DNA from: Bacteroidales bacterium
Lineage (GTDB): Bacteria > Bacteroidota > Bacteroidia > Bacteroidales > FEN-979
Length of the DNA: 64,000 nucleotides
Reading direction: 5' to 3'
NCBI GenBank assembly: GCA_028706295.1
Contig: JAQWBQ010000006.1
Span: forward strand, 1-64,000
Part shown: piece by piece, positions 24,979 to 33,930 of the stretch
Numbering within the stretch: the stretch's first letter is position 1
Layout of the letters: the number at the start of each line of letters is the position of its first letter
Translations under genes and position numbers: made by a program
The notes under the pieces: model-generated
What the model was told of the DNA's origin: nothing
Seen by the model: the letters and a program-made list of their open reading frames with translations, nothing else
Databases searched by the model: none

Positions 24979-25860
24979 ATGTCGCATAAGGCAGGCTTCG
25001 TCTCAATCATCGGGTATCCAAACGTAGGAAAATCAACCCTGATGAATGCATTCGTGGGTGAACAATTGTCAATCATCACCCCGAAAGCACAAACCACCCG
25101 CCACAGGATCATGGGAATTCTGAGCGGAGATGACTATCAGATCGTCTATTCCGATACCCCGGGCGTGATCAAACCCCATTATCGCCTGCACCAGGCTATG
25201 ATGTCGGCCGTTTTTGCGGCCCTGGAGGATGCCGATGTGGTGCTTCTGGTTACCGAACCTGGGAACGAATTCAATGAGGAGACAATACTCCGGAAACTCC
25301 GGGATTCTAAAACTCCGGTGATCGTGGTGATCAATAAAATCGACCTGGGTAATATGGAATCCCTCGAAGCAGAGGTAGAAAAATGGAAAGAGAAGATGAA
25401 CCAGGCTACCATTCTGCCGGTTTCAGCGGTGCACCGGGCGAACCTGGATCAGGTGTTTAAAGCCATTTACCGCCTATTGCCCGATGCTCCACCCTTTTAT
25501 CCCAAGGATGAAATTACTGATCGCAGCCAACGCTTCTTTGTCAGTGAGATCATCCGCGAAAAAATACTCCTGAACTATGGCCAGGAGATTCCCTATTCCA
25601 TTGAAGTATGCGTTGAATCCTTCAAAGAAGAGGACACAATTACCCGGATTGAGGCCACGATTTATGTTGCCCGGGAGACACAGAAAGGGATACTCCTCGG
25701 CCATCAGGGATCTGCCATAAAAAAACTGGGAACCCTTGCGCGAAAAGATATTGAGACCTTTCTGGAACAACATGTTTACCTGGAGTTAAGGATCAAGGTC
25801 GCAAAAAACTGGCGGGAAGATGAACGTGCCCTCAGAAGATTCGGCTACCCGACAGAATAA
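24979..25860 (+). CDS. era: GTPase Era
   Basis: Essential GTPase that binds the 3' end of 16S rRNA in 30S assembly. Walker A GYPNVGKST at about residues 12-20, switch region QTTRHR, DTPG (G3), NKID (G4), and a C-terminal KH domain with the GHQGSAIKKLG loop. The length from ATG 24979 (293 residues) is normal; the open frame runs further upstream from a TTG but the conserved MSHKAGFVSIIG start fits this ATG. The next GTPase gene, der, begins 109 bases downstream after a short tandem repeat. Confidence 0.97.
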   Translation: MSHKAGFVSIIGYPNVGKSTLMNAFVGEQLSIITPKAQTTRHRIMGILSGDDYQIVYSDTPGVIKPHYRLHQAMMSAVFAALEDADVVLLVTEPGNEFNEETILRKLRDSKTPVIVVINKIDLGNMESLEAEVEKWKEKMNQATILPVSAVHRANLDQVFKAIYRLLPDAPPFYPKDEITDRSQRFFVSEIIREKILLNYGQEIPYSIEVCVESFKEEDTITRIEATIYVARETQKGILLGHQGSAIKKLGTLARKDIETFLEQHVYLELRIKVAKNWREDERALRRFGYPTE

Positions 25861-25903
25861 ACCCAATATTTCTAAAAAAAGCCTGCAAACTTTAACGAAA
25901 TAC

Positions 25904-25961
25904 ATTCACTCAATCACTCAATCACTCATTCACTCAATAAATCAGTCAATCAGTCAATCAT
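25904..25961 (+). repeat. Octamer tandem repeat between era and der
   Basis: Units CACTCAAT, CACTCAAT, CACTCATT, CACTCAAT, then four bases, then CAGTCAAT twice and CATT. An array of imperfect 8-base units starting 44 bases after the era stop and ending nine bases before the der ATG. It lies in a frame that is open into der, but the products (IHSITQSLIHS...) look non-functional. Confidence 0.8.
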
Positions 25962-25969
25962 TAAAAGGT

Positions 25970-27349
25970 ATGACCAACATCATCGCAATCGTCGGAAGGC
26001 CCAATGTCGGGAAGTCGACCCTTTTTAACAGGTTATGCGGAGGTCGTGAGGCCATCGTTGATCCGACCAGCGGGGTCACACGCGACCGCCATTATGGTCA
26101 TGGGGACTGGAATGGCAAGGAATATTCGGTGATCGATACCGGAGGATATGTAGATCAGTCGGGCGATATCTTTGAATCGGAGATAAAAAAGCAGGTCAGG
26201 CTGGCTATTGATGAATCAGATGTTATCCTGTTTATGGTCGATGCGAAGGAGGGACTTACGCCGATGGATGAGGATGTGGCAAAACTGTTGCGCCGGTCGA
26301 AGAAAAAGTTGTTTCTGGTGGTCAACAAGGTCGACAGCTATAAACTGGTCAACGAGGTTCATGAGTTTCACCGGCTTGGTCTGGGTGAGATTTTTCCGAT
26401 TGCCGCGGTGAACGGGAGCGGAACCGGCGACCTTCTGGATGCCGTGGTACAAGATTTCGCTGCGCCGCAGTCGTCTGAAACTGCGCAGGCACGAAAAAGT
26501 AAGCGTATTCAACCCGGAGAGCCGGACCAGCCGGATCAACCGGAGGCGGAGGAACCACTGGCCATTCCCAACATCGCGGTAGTAGGAAGGCCCAATGCCG
26601 GTAAATCATCGCTTGTTAACCTGTTGCTGGGAAAGGAAAGGAACATCGTGACACCCGTTCCGGGAACCACCCGCGATTCAATCCATTCGCATTATCAATA
26701 TTTCGGATTGGATTTCAACCTCATAGATACCGCCGGGATCCGGAAGAAATCGAAAGTATCGGAAAATGTTGAATTTTATTCCGTGATGCGCGCCATCCGT
26801 TCCATTGAGAGCAGCGACGTATGTATTCTGATGATCGATGCGGAACGGGGATTTGAAGCCCAGGATCTCAATATTTTCTCACTGATCGAAAAAAATCACA
26901 AAGGGGTCGTAATTCTTGTGAACAAATGGGATCTGGTTGAAAAGGACACCCATACGCATAAGGTTTTTGAACAATATATTCTTGACCAGGTTGCGCCTTT
27001 CAGGAACATTCCTGTTATTTTTACTTCGGTGCTCAATAAGCAGCGGATCTATAAGGCTGTTGAAACTGCGGTCCAGGTATGGAAGAACCGGTTAAAAAAG
27101 ATTAAGACCGCCGAACTGAACGAATACATCCTTCCGGTTATTCAGGAAACTCCTCCGCCGGCTGCAAAAGGAAAATATATCCGCATCAAGTACGCCATGC
27201 AGTTGCCGACGGTTTATCCTTCCTTTGCTTTTTTTTGTAACCATCCGCAATACTTGAAGGAGCCTTATAAGCGTTTTCTTGAAAATAAACTTCGTGAGAA
27301 ATATGATTTTACCGGGGTTCCCGTGGAGATCTATTTCAGACAAAAATAG
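25970..27349 (+). CDS. der: GTPase Der (EngA), tandem G domains
   Basis: Ribosome-assembly GTPase for the 50S subunit. Two complete G domains: GRPNVGKSTLFN with DTGG and NKVD, then GRPNAGKSSLVN with DTAG and NKWD, separated by an acidic linker (PEQPD-type run EPDQPDQPEAEEP), and a C-terminal KH-like domain. The open frame starts at 25820 overlapping era, but the conserved MTNIIAIVGRPNVGK begins at ATG 25970, which I take as the start (459 residues, the usual size). Confidence 0.97.
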   Translation: MTNIIAIVGRPNVGKSTLFNRLCGGREAIVDPTSGVTRDRHYGHGDWNGKEYSVIDTGGYVDQSGDIFESEIKKQVRLAIDESDVILFMVDAKEGLTPMDEDVAKLLRRSKKKLFLVVNKVDSYKLVNEVHEFHRLGLGEIFPIAAVNGSGTGDLLDAVVQDFAAPQSSETAQARKSKRIQPGEPDQPDQPEAEEPLAIPNIAVVGRPNAGKSSLVNLLLGKERNIVTPVPGTTRDSIHSHYQYFGLDFNLIDTAGIRKKSKVSENVEFYSVMRAIRSIESSDVCILMIDAERGFEAQDLNIFSLIEKNHKGVVILVNKWDLVEKDTHTHKVFEQYILDQVAPFRNIPVIFTSVLNKQRIYKAVETAVQVWKNRLKKIKTAELNEYILPVIQETPPPAAKGKYIRIKYAMQLPTVYPSFAFFCNHPQYLKEPYKRFLENKLREKYDFTGVPVEIYFRQK

Positions 27350-27351
27350 TG

Positions 27352-27738
27352 ATGGATCAGGGATTGCGGATCGATAAATGGCTCTGGGCAGTCAGGTTGT
27401 TTAAAACCCGGAGCCTTGCGACAGAGGCTTGCAGGGCCGGTAAAGTCAGGATCAGGGAAATACCTGTTAAACCTGCACATTTCATCCATGAAGGCGACAT
27501 TATTGCTGTTTCGCATCCCCCGATTATTAAAACCGTCAGGGTTACAGGGCTTACCACAGGCCGGATTTCGGCCAAACTGGTGTCCGGTTTCCTGGAAGAC
27601 CTGACACCCGATTCGGAATATGAAAAACTCCGGTCTAAGCATGAAGGTGGATTCGAGCACAGGCCGAGGGGGTTGGGACGCCCGACAAAGCGGGAACGCA
27701 GGGAGATCGAGTATCTGAAATTATATCTGGATCAATGA
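27352..27738 (+). CDS. RNA-binding S4 domain protein, Hsp15 family
   Basis: A 128-residue protein beginning with the S4 RNA-binding domain (GLRIDKWLWAVRLFKTRSLATEACRAGKVRI), ending with a basic tail (RPRGLGRPTKRERREIEYLKLYL). This is the Hsp15/HslR layout; Hsp15 in Escherichia coli binds stalled 50S subunits carrying nascent chains. ATG 27352 is chosen over GTG 27349, which overlaps the der stop. It overlaps the following tonB-like gene by four bases. Confidence 0.9.
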   Translation: MDQGLRIDKWLWAVRLFKTRSLATEACRAGKVRIREIPVKPAHFIHEGDIIAVSHPPIIKTVRVTGLTTGRISAKLVSGFLEDLTPDSEYEKLRSKHEGGFEHRPRGLGRPTKRERREIEYLKLYLDQ

Positions 27739-28508
27739 GACCTTCCCGGATACCGACACTGGATGACCTTGCTTTTATTGGCAGGAATAAAGATTACGGA
27801 GCCTACTACCTGCGTCGCCGTTACCCGCGCATATTATTGTTATCAGTTATCCTGGGTTTGATCATCCTTGCATCACTTTTATCGGGATCGTGGTTGTATT
27901 ACTTCATGGAACCGGCGCCGCTGATCGAAGGCGATCTGATGTATGAGGTGGAATATTACTCCATGAACCCGCCGCCGGATGATGAGCTGAGCAAACTCGC
28001 GCAGGCGCTCACCCGGCCACCTGCTGAACCGGAACAGCCTCCTGTAGTCACCGATACCATACCTCCCGAAGAAAAAAAGGTTGTTGAAAAACTTCAGGAA
28101 GAACCGAAAGAAAATGCCCGCGAGGATTCGGTGGCCCAACCCGGGGGTTCGGGGCTGGGAACCGGAACCGGCGACGATACCGGGCTGGCGACTGCCATGG
28201 ATGTCCGTCCCCGCTACCCCGGCGGGGATGAATCGCGGCTCTATTACCTGCGACAGCATATCCGCTATCCCGAAGCTGCGTTGAAAGGTTTTGTACAGGG
28301 CGTGGTCATGGTTACCTTTATCGTGGAAACCGACGGCTCCCTTTCAAACGTGGAGGTAACCCGGAAGATCGGAGGAGGTTGCGACGAAGAAGCCGTCAGG
28401 GTGACCAAAGCAATGCCCCGGTGGGAACCCGGAAAAAGGAACGGACGCCCCGTCCGCGTCATCGTGCGGATGCCGATCGTATTTAAAATCCCCGGAAGAC
28501 CCTCATAA
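27735..28508 (+). CDS. tonB: TonB family energy-transducing protein
   Basis: A 257-residue inner-membrane protein. After a cytoplasmic N-terminus with the DLAFIGRNKDYGAYYLRRRY segment usual in Bacteroidota TonB proteins, one membrane helix (about 34-56), then a Pro/Glu-rich periplasmic spanner (PPAEPEQPPVVTDTIPPEEKK) and the TonB C-terminal domain (YPEAALKGFVQGVVMVTFIVETDGSLSNVEVTRKIGGGCDEEAVRVTKAMPRWEPGKRNG). It couples the proton gradient to receptors like those at 1.1 and 60.8 kb. ExbB/ExbD are not in the window. The gene starts within the end of the S4 gene (ATGA overlap). Confidence 0.93.
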   Translation: MRPSRIPTLDDLAFIGRNKDYGAYYLRRRYPRILLLSVILGLIILASLLSGSWLYYFMEPAPLIEGDLMYEVEYYSMNPPPDDELSKLAQALTRPPAEPEQPPVVTDTIPPEEKKVVEKLQEEPKENAREDSVAQPGGSGLGTGTGDDTGLATAMDVRPRYPGGDESRLYYLRQHIRYPEAALKGFVQGVVMVTFIVETDGSLSNVEVTRKIGGGCDEEAVRVTKAMPRWEPGKRNGRPVRVIVRMPIVFKIPGRPS

Positions 28509-28537
28509 AAAAAGGCGATTCAAAGAATTGAACCGCC
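28507..28537 (-). terminator. Intrinsic terminator of the small Cys-rich gene
   Basis: Arms 28514-28523 and 28528-28537 pair at nine of ten positions (GGCG, one mismatch, TTCAA) with an AGAA loop. Seven A residues at 28507-28513 give a T-run on the minus strand. It separates two convergent genes. Confidence 0.65.
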
Positions 28538-28565
28538 CTCTTCTGAATATCAGAAATCCGAAATG

Positions 28566-28811
28566 TTACTTCTTTTCGGGAGCTTTGGTATCGGTGCTGG
28601 TTTTTTTCGCATCCTTGGCACAGCAGCTTTTTGCGTCTTTTGAGTGACTGCAAGCAGCTTTGGTCTTTGCGTCACATCCGCTCTTCACCTCTTTGGTGCA
28701 TTCCTTCTTTTCAGCAGGCTTTGCGGGTTTATCCTGTGTTTGTGGAGTCTGTGCAAAGCTGACACTGGCAAAAAAGAGGGCGGCTGAGAATAATACTGCA
28801 ATTTTTTTCAT
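28566..28811 (-). CDS. Small exported Cys- and Lys-rich protein
   Basis: An 81-residue protein with a clean signal peptide (MKKIAVLFSAALFFASVSFAQ). The mature 60 residues are mostly Lys, Ala, Thr and Glu, with five cysteines in the centre: ECTKE, GCDAK, ACSHS and CCAK. No fold is apparent; the cysteines and one His could bind metal or form disulphides in the periplasm. I know similar short proteins in Bacteroidota only as hypothetical. It has its own promoter and terminator, which argues that it is a real gene in spite of its length. Confidence 0.7.
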   Translation of the reverse strand: MKKIAVLFSAALFFASVSFAQTPQTQDKPAKPAEKKECTKEVKSGCDAKTKAACSHSKDAKSCCAKDAKKTSTDTKAPEKK

Positions 28812-28857
28812 GGTTATCAGGTTTTAAGTTTAATTCAGTTTATAATTTAGAATGATG

Positions 28858-28887
28858 CAAAATTACAAGAAGTTTCGGTACCGACAA
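28858..28887 (-). promoter_or_regulatory. Promoter of the small Cys-rich gene
   Basis: On the minus strand TAATTTTG (28865-28858) fits TAnnTTTG, and TTG (28887-28885) is placed 19 bases further upstream, the normal Bacteroidota spacing. The gene starts 47 bases downstream. Confidence 0.55.
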
Positions 28888-28943
28888 GAAAGAATTTGTT
28901 AATTTTTTGTTAATGCCTTTCCTCATTGCGACCTGAAACCCTA

Positions 28944-29396
28944 TCAGACCTTGTTTTTGGTATCAATGATGATGGTCACCGGTCCGTCGTTGATAGATTC
29001 AATTTGCATCATGGCTCCGAAAGTTCCGGTTTCGATCTTTTTCCCGGCCAGGGATCCAAGCCGGCTGATAAACTGTTCGTAGAGCGGAATGGCTGATTCA
29101 GGTTTTGCAGCCTTAATATAGGAAGGACGGTTTCCTTTTTTCGTACTGGCATGAAGGGTGAACTGGCTTACTACCAGAAAATCACCCCGGGTATCAAGTA
29201 CTGAAAGGTTCATGATTCCATGTTCGTCGTTGAAGATCCGGAGTTGTAAAATTTTCTTACAAAGCCAGTCAATGTCGGTCTGATCATCCGACTCCTCAAT
29301 TCCGACTAGGATGAGTAACCCGTTCGCAATCCTGCTGGTAATATGACTGTCGATAGTTACAGATGCCTTACTGACCCTTTGAATTACAGCTTTCAT
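28944..29396 (-). CDS. dtd: D-aminoacyl-tRNA deacylase
   Basis: A 150-residue enzyme that hydrolyses D-aminoacyl-tRNA and glycyl-tRNA-Ala, preventing misincorporation. Full-length with all signature segments: MKAVIQRVSKASVTID at the N-terminus, SQFTLHASTKKGNRPSY (the SQxT motif with the catalytic Thr region) and DGPVTIIIDTKN near the C-terminus, which corresponds to the cross-subunit Gly-Pro motif (here GPVT). Monocistronic, divergent from pdxJ. Confidence 0.96.
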   Translation of the reverse strand: MKAVIQRVSKASVTIDSHITSRIANGLLILVGIEESDDQTDIDWLCKKILQLRIFNDEHGIMNLSVLDTRGDFLVVSQFTLHASTKKGNRPSYIKAAKPESAIPLYEQFISRLGSLAGKKIETGTFGAMMQIESINDGPVTIIIDTKNKV

Positions 29397-29521
29397 TCAG
29401 GTGGTTTTTCAGTAATTCCGGATGATGCCCTGACTGTTTTTTAAATCTTAACGGGATAAAATTAAGAAAATTACACCGGGTGATCTGTGGTCGAAATGTT
29501 TTTCAAGGGTCAATTTTATTG

Positions 29522-29529
29522 TAGATTTG
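29522..29529 (+). promoter_or_regulatory. -7 promoter element of pdxJ
   Basis: TAGATTTG matches TAnnTTTG and lies 17 bases before the chosen pdxJ ATG. A T-rich stretch near 29499-29503 could serve as the -33 region. Confidence 0.5.
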
Positions 29530-29546
29530 CAAAAAATAAAACCGAA

Positions 29547-30260
29547 ATGACCCGGCTGAGCGTTAACATTAATAAAATAGCCACATTGAGAAATGCCCGG
29601 GGAGGCAACCTTCCGGATCTGTTAAAGATGGCGCTCGACTGTGAGCGTTTCGGAGCACAGGGTATCACGGTTCATCCCCGCCCCGATCAACGCCACATAA
29701 GATATCAGGATGTTTATGATCTGAAACCCATTGTCACGACTGAATTAAATATTGAGGGATACCCGTCGTCTGAATTTATTGCCCTGGTTCTTGCGGTGGT
29801 TCCCGGTCAGGTGACCCTTGTACCGGATCCTCCCGGGGTTTTAACTTCAAATGCAGGCTGGAACATTCGGGAAAACAGAATCTTCCTGCAGGATGTCATC
29901 GGCCGGTTCCATGAAAAGGGAATCCGTACCTCCCTGTTCGTTGAACCGGATCCCGAAATGGTCAGGCTGGCCGGGGAAACCGGAACGGAACGGGTTGAAC
30001 TGTACACCGAATCCTATGCCCGTCTTTATTCATCAGGCAGGGAGGATGCCGTAAGACCTTTTACACATGCTGCTCTCGCCGCAAAGGAGTCAGCTATCGG
30101 GTTAAATGCCGGCCATGATCTCAACCTCGATAACCTGAAATACTTCAGGGAATCGGTGCCCGGACTGCTCGAGGTCTCGATTGGGCATGCCCTGATTTGC
30201 GATGCCCTCTATTTTGGACTGGAAAACACGATTCAATTGTACCGCCGACAACTTGTCTGA
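29547..30260 (+). CDS. pdxJ: Pyridoxine 5'-phosphate synthase
   Basis: Condenses 3-amino-2-oxopropyl phosphate with deoxyxylulose 5-phosphate to form pyridoxine 5'-phosphate in the DXP-dependent vitamin B6 pathway. Signatures: [50 protein letters not shown] and [13 protein letters not shown]. The start at ATG 29547 (237 residues) matches the family; the frame is open upstream to 29487, but the promoter element at 29522 lies within that extension. The gene for an exported dipeptidase begins 14 bases after the stop. Confidence 0.96.
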   Translation: MTRLSVNINKIATLRNARGGNLPDLLKMALDCERFGAQGITVHPRPDQRHIRYQDVYDLKPIVTTELNIEGYPSSEFIALVLAVVPGQVTLVPDPPGVLTSNAGWNIRENRIFLQDVIGRFHEKGIRTSLFVEPDPEMVRLAGETGTERVELYTESYARLYSSGREDAVRPFTHAALAAKESAIGLNAGHDLNLDNLKYFRESVPGLLEVSIGHALICDALYFGLENTIQLYRRQLV

Positions 30261-30274
30261 TCAACCGATGATCC

Positions 30275-31522
30275 ATGTTAAATCACCTTGTTAAGCTTTT
30301 ACTGATCTTTTCGTTCTCGTTGACGGTTTATTCAGCGCCCGGGGGGAACGATCCGCTTGAGAAGAAGGCATCAGCCATCCACCGGAAAATCATCACCATC
30401 GATTCCCATAACGACACCCCCCTGCGGATGCAACAGGAAGGCTTTGATATGTCGGCAGTTCATGATCCTGTTAAGGATTTTTCGAAAGTTGATTTCCCCC
30501 GAATGAAAGCGGGCGGGCTTGATGGAGCCTTTTTTGCCGTTTTTGTTTCCCAGGGAAAGAGAAATCCCGATGCATACCTGAAAGTGTACCAAAAGGGCGT
30601 GGCCTTGTTCGACACCATCGACCGGATTCTGAACCGATTCCCTGACCTTGCCGTAAAAGCAGTATCCCCCGGAGATGTCAAAAGGATTAAAAAAGAAGGG
30701 AAACGGGCGGTATTCCTGGGAATAGAGAATGGCTACCTGCTGGGAAAGGACCTTTCGCTGATCAGTACCTTTTACCTCCGCGGAGCGCGGTATATTACCT
30801 TGTGCCATACTTCAAACAATGATATTTGTGATTCTTCCACTGATTCGGCTGAATTTCAGGGGCTGAGTCCGTTCGGTTACGAGGTCGTAAAGGAGATGAA
30901 CCACGTGGGAATGATGATCGATATTTCTCATGCATCAGACCAGACCGTGAAGGACGTACTTTCGATCACTAAAGCGCCGGTCATTGCTTCACACTCCTGT
31001 GCCAAAGCGTTGTGCGACAATCCCAGAAACCTGAATGATACGCTTTTGCGTGCCATAGCGCGCAATGGAGGGGTAATTCAGATGTGTATTCTGAGCGATT
31101 ATGTAAAGACACCGCTTCCCAATCCGGCAAGAGATTCTGCAAGGACCGCAGTTCGCAAAAAGTTCAACAATTTTGACGGACTGACCGCTGATGAAATGAA
31201 GCATGCCCGCAGGGAATGGAATGAAATGAACCGGAAGTACCCGCCGGTACTTGCTTCTGTAAGTGATGTTGTCGACCACATCGACCACATCGTTGCAATC
31301 GCCGGAATCGACCACGTTGGAATCGGGACCGACTTTGATGGCGGAGGGGGCGTGAACGGGTGTTTCGATGTGAGTGAAATGGGTAACATCACCCTCGAGC
31401 TGGTAAAAAGGGGATATACCGAACCTCAGATCCGCAAAATATGGGGCGGGAACCTCCTCCGGGTGATGAAACAGGTTGATAAAATAGCGCAACAATATAA
31501 ACAGAGCTGTCGATGCTCCTGA
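30275..31522 (+). CDS. Membrane dipeptidase, peptidase M19 family, exported
   Basis: A 415-residue zinc dipeptidase of the renal-dipeptidase type. A signal peptide (to about residue 20) is followed by the metal ligands IDSHNDTP (His45, Asp47), GIENGYLL (bridging Glu), ISHASD and IASHSCAKAL (His) and IGTDFDGGG (Asp). All are present, so it should hydrolyse dipeptides, including D-amino-acid dipeptides, in the periplasm. The gene follows pdxJ by 14 bases and precedes the prsW-like gene by 13, so these three may form one transcript. Confidence 0.93.
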   Translation: MLNHLVKLLLIFSFSLTVYSAPGGNDPLEKKASAIHRKIITIDSHNDTPLRMQQEGFDMSAVHDPVKDFSKVDFPRMKAGGLDGAFFAVFVSQGKRNPDAYLKVYQKGVALFDTIDRILNRFPDLAVKAVSPGDVKRIKKEGKRAVFLGIENGYLLGKDLSLISTFYLRGARYITLCHTSNNDICDSSTDSAEFQGLSPFGYEVVKEMNHVGMMIDISHASDQTVKDVLSITKAPVIASHSCAKALCDNPRNLNDTLLRAIARNGGVIQMCILSDYVKTPLPNPARDSARTAVRKKFNNFDGLTADEMKHARREWNEMNRKYPPVLASVSDVVDHIDHIVAIAGIDHVGIGTDFDGGGGVNGCFDVSEMGNITLELVKRGYTEPQIRKIWGGNLLRVMKQVDKIAQQYKQSCRCS

Positions 31523-31535
31523 AAAATCCAAAATT

Positions 31536-32537
31536 ATGATCATCAAGATCCTGGTAAGTCTGATCCCCGTCTTTCTTTTCCTGTTTATGCTGATGTATCT
31601 CGACAGCCTGAAGCTGGTCAACAAGCAAAACCTGGTGTTATGCCTGGCATGGGGGATTGTAAGCTCCGGGCTGAGTTTCTGGGTCAACACCTGGATGATG
31701 GCCCATCTGAAAGTAGGTTTTGAGACCTACTCCGGGTTTTTTGCACCGGTTTTTGAAGAAGTTTTGAAGTTTTCACTGCTCTGGTTCCTGGTCGCCCGTA
31801 ACAGGATCGGATTTATGATTGATGGAGCCATTTATGGTTTTTCGATTGGAGCTACCTTTTCCTTCTGCGAGAATATTTTTTACCTGTTTACCTATGCGGG
31901 CGATGAAGCCAATATCATGGTCTGGATCACCCGTGGTTTTGGAACGGCAATCATGCATGGTGGGACAACGGCAATTTTCGGCATTTTGTGTATGAGTGCG
32001 TTGAACAGGGAAACAAGCCTGGCTACGGGCACCCTGCTCGGAGCCCTGGCAGCCATCCTGATCCATGGAATTTACAATCAATTTTTACTTTCTCCCGTTT
32101 TGTCGACCCTCCTCATGGTGGTGCTTGTTCCGGTCTCCATAACATTGATTTTCATGGCCAATGAACGATCCATCCGCGACTGGCTCGAGCTGGAATTTGA
32201 TTCAGAGGTGACCATGTTGCGGATGATCCGGAAGGGGAAATTCTCGGAGACGAAAACCGGTCGATATCTTATTTCCATTAAAACCCATTTCCCCGTCGAC
32301 GTGGTCATGGATCTCTATTGTTTTATCAGCCTGTATCTTGAATTGTCGATGAAAGCAAAGAGCCTGATCATGCTCAAGGAGAATGATCTGACATTACCTC
32401 CCGATCCGGATCTCCCGGATAAGATTGCGGAGCTCAAGGCGCTCCGGAAAAGTATCGGCAGGGCAGGCTACCTGGCCATTGCCCCGGTACTGCGGATGAA
32501 GCGGAAAGATATCTGGAAGCTGTCACTTCTTGGTTAA
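31536..32537 (+). CDS. prsW: PrsW-like intramembrane metalloprotease
   Basis: A 333-residue polytopic membrane protein with about seven helices. PrsW motifs are visible: EEVLK (Glu74, Glu75, Lys78), FSFCE (Glu112), and two membrane histidines, HGGTT (His141) and HGIYN (His177, Asn181). The third family motif is usually HXXXD; here Asn stands at the Asp position if HGIYN is that motif. In Bacillus, PrsW cuts the anti-sigma factor RsiW and releases SigW. An ECF sigma gene starts 56 bases downstream, followed by a membrane-anchored anti-sigma gene, so a like role is probable. The C-terminal ~120 residues are cytoplasmic and helical. Confidence 0.85.
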   Translation: MIIKILVSLIPVFLFLFMLMYLDSLKLVNKQNLVLCLAWGIVSSGLSFWVNTWMMAHLKVGFETYSGFFAPVFEEVLKFSLLWFLVARNRIGFMIDGAIYGFSIGATFSFCENIFYLFTYAGDEANIMVWITRGFGTAIMHGGTTAIFGILCMSALNRETSLATGTLLGALAAILIHGIYNQFLLSPVLSTLLMVVLVPVSITLIFMANERSIRDWLELEFDSEVTMLRMIRKGKFSETKTGRYLISIKTHFPVDVVMDLYCFISLYLELSMKAKSLIMLKENDLTLPPDPDLPDKIAELKALRKSIGRAGYLAIAPVLRMKRKDIWKLSLLG

Positions 32538-32593
32538 AATCTGAAACAATTTTTTATTACCTTTCGCCAACTTTTCACTTTTTTCCCGTATTT

Positions 32594-33139
32594 ATGACCA
32601 GAAAGGACGATAATGAACTGGTTTATGAGGTAATACATGGCAACATTTCTTCTTTCGAAGTATTGATTGACAGGTATCAGAAAACGATCTTTAACATCAT
32701 GCTGAGAATGGTCGGGGATCCGGAAACCGCAAAGGATCTTACCCAGGATGTCTTCGTCAAGGCATTTGAAAAAATGGGAGGATTTAATTTCAGGTACCGG
32801 TTCTTCAGTTGGATTTACCGAATGTCGCTGAATGAAGCCATCAATTTCAACAGAAAACGTTTGAAAACGGTGCCTCTTACAGGGCTTGAGGAAAGACCCG
32901 ACAAGGCTGACGATGCCACCGATCCCGGATCAGTTAGACGGAACCTTCAAAATTCTATCCGTCGTCTGGATGACAATTACCGGATCCCGGTGCTGTTAAA
33001 GTACTATTGCGGACTGTCGTACGAAGAGATTGGCGAAGTTACTGAGCTGCCTGTGAAAAAGGTCCGGTCGAGGCTCTATATTGCCAGGGAACAATTGCGA
33101 AAGGATTTGATTGAAAAAGGATTTTTCGAACATGACTGA
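32594..33139 (+). CDS. ECF-type RNA polymerase sigma factor
   Basis: A 181-residue sigma-70 factor with region 2 (GNISSFEVLIDRYQKTIFNIMLRMVGDPETAKDLTQDVFVKAFEKMGGFNFRYRFFSWIYRMSLNEAINFNR) and region 4 (LDDNYRIPVLLKYYCGLSYEEIGEVTELPVKKVRSRLYIAREQL), and nothing else. It overlaps the anti-sigma gene by eight bases, so the two products are translationally coupled, as is usual for cognate pairs. Confidence 0.94.
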   Translation: MTRKDDNELVYEVIHGNISSFEVLIDRYQKTIFNIMLRMVGDPETAKDLTQDVFVKAFEKMGGFNFRYRFFSWIYRMSLNEAINFNRKRLKTVPLTGLEERPDKADDATDPGSVRRNLQNSIRRLDDNYRIPVLLKYYCGLSYEEIGEVTELPVKKVRSRLYIAREQLRKDLIEKGFFEHD

Positions 33140-33914
33140 GAAAGAGATTATCGAGAACATTCATCGCGGGATTGACGGGGAACTGACCCCGGCCGAACTG
33201 GAAGAATTGGAGCGCAATCTTGCCCGCCACCCCGAATCGGAGCGATTATACAAAGAATTGGTGACTCTCGGGCAGCGCCTCAAACACGAACCGGAACAGA
33301 TGCACGACATCGACCTGAAACAAGAAATCTTAAAACGGATCAACATGGAAGCATATACCCCGAAGGAAAAAAAGCAGGAAATAAAAGTCATCAGAGGTTT
33401 CTGGACAAGACCTGCTGTGAGATTCAGTTTTGTTTTCGTATTCGGAATTTTTGTGGGTATGTTGCTTCTGACACTCCTGAAAGCCGATCTGACCGGCTCC
33501 AGGGTCACTACTTCGGAGGTGAAAGGCACATTTTACGATTCCAGGTCCTTCAGCGATATGAAGCCCGCCGATGTCCTGCAGTATGAAAGTCCGCTTGCAA
33601 AGGCAATTTGCAACGTAAGATACTCGACAAAAGTGGTAGAGATACGGCTGGATTTATCCTCCCTGTACCCGGTCAAAGCGACCATTGATTTTGATTATAA
33701 CAATTTCGAAGTTCTTAATGCTCAGAATGTCAGCGTTAATGATCAAACCACCGCGATCGCTGCAGCCAATTATATCCAGATCAACAACACGGGGGATAAC
33801 AAGTTCATTTTCCAGCTTTATAATAAAAACAGCCTGCCCCATTTTCTGAATTTCAAGATTTTACAGAATGATATGCCCATCTACCAGAATTCGGTTCAGG
33901 TCAATAAGGAATAA
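33132..33914 (+). CDS. Membrane-anchored anti-sigma factor
   Basis: A 260-residue protein starting inside the end of the sigma gene. Residues 1-50 form the cytoplasmic anti-sigma helix set (IIENIHRGIDGELTPAELEELERNLARHPESERLYKEL). The zinc ligands of ZAS-type factors (HXXXCXXC) are absent. One membrane helix lies at about 97-117, and some 145 residues then face the periplasm (VVEIRLDLSSLYPVKATIDFDYNNFE...), which could be a sensor domain. A membrane protein is what PrsW-type site-1 cleavage needs. The earlier TTG at 33111 is not used in this model. Confidence 0.82.
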   Translation: MTEKEIIENIHRGIDGELTPAELEELERNLARHPESERLYKELVTLGQRLKHEPEQMHDIDLKQEILKRINMEAYTPKEKKQEIKVIRGFWTRPAVRFSFVFVFGIFVGMLLLTLLKADLTGSRVTTSEVKGTFYDSRSFSDMKPADVLQYESPLAKAICNVRYSTKVVEIRLDLSSLYPVKATIDFDYNNFEVLNAQNVSVNDQTTAIAAANYIQINNTGDNKFIFQLYNKNSLPHFLNFKILQNDMPIYQNSVQVNKE

Positions 33915-33930
33915 ATAAATAAACTATACC

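Noticed and set aside
25904-25961. CRISPR-like array
   Set aside because: The units are 8 bases, contiguous and without spacers, and there are no cas genes. It is a simple tandem repeat.
30989-31690. Minus-strand 233-codon frame across the dipeptidase/prsW junction
   Set aside because: Both plus-strand genes are supported by catalytic motifs; the antisense product has none.
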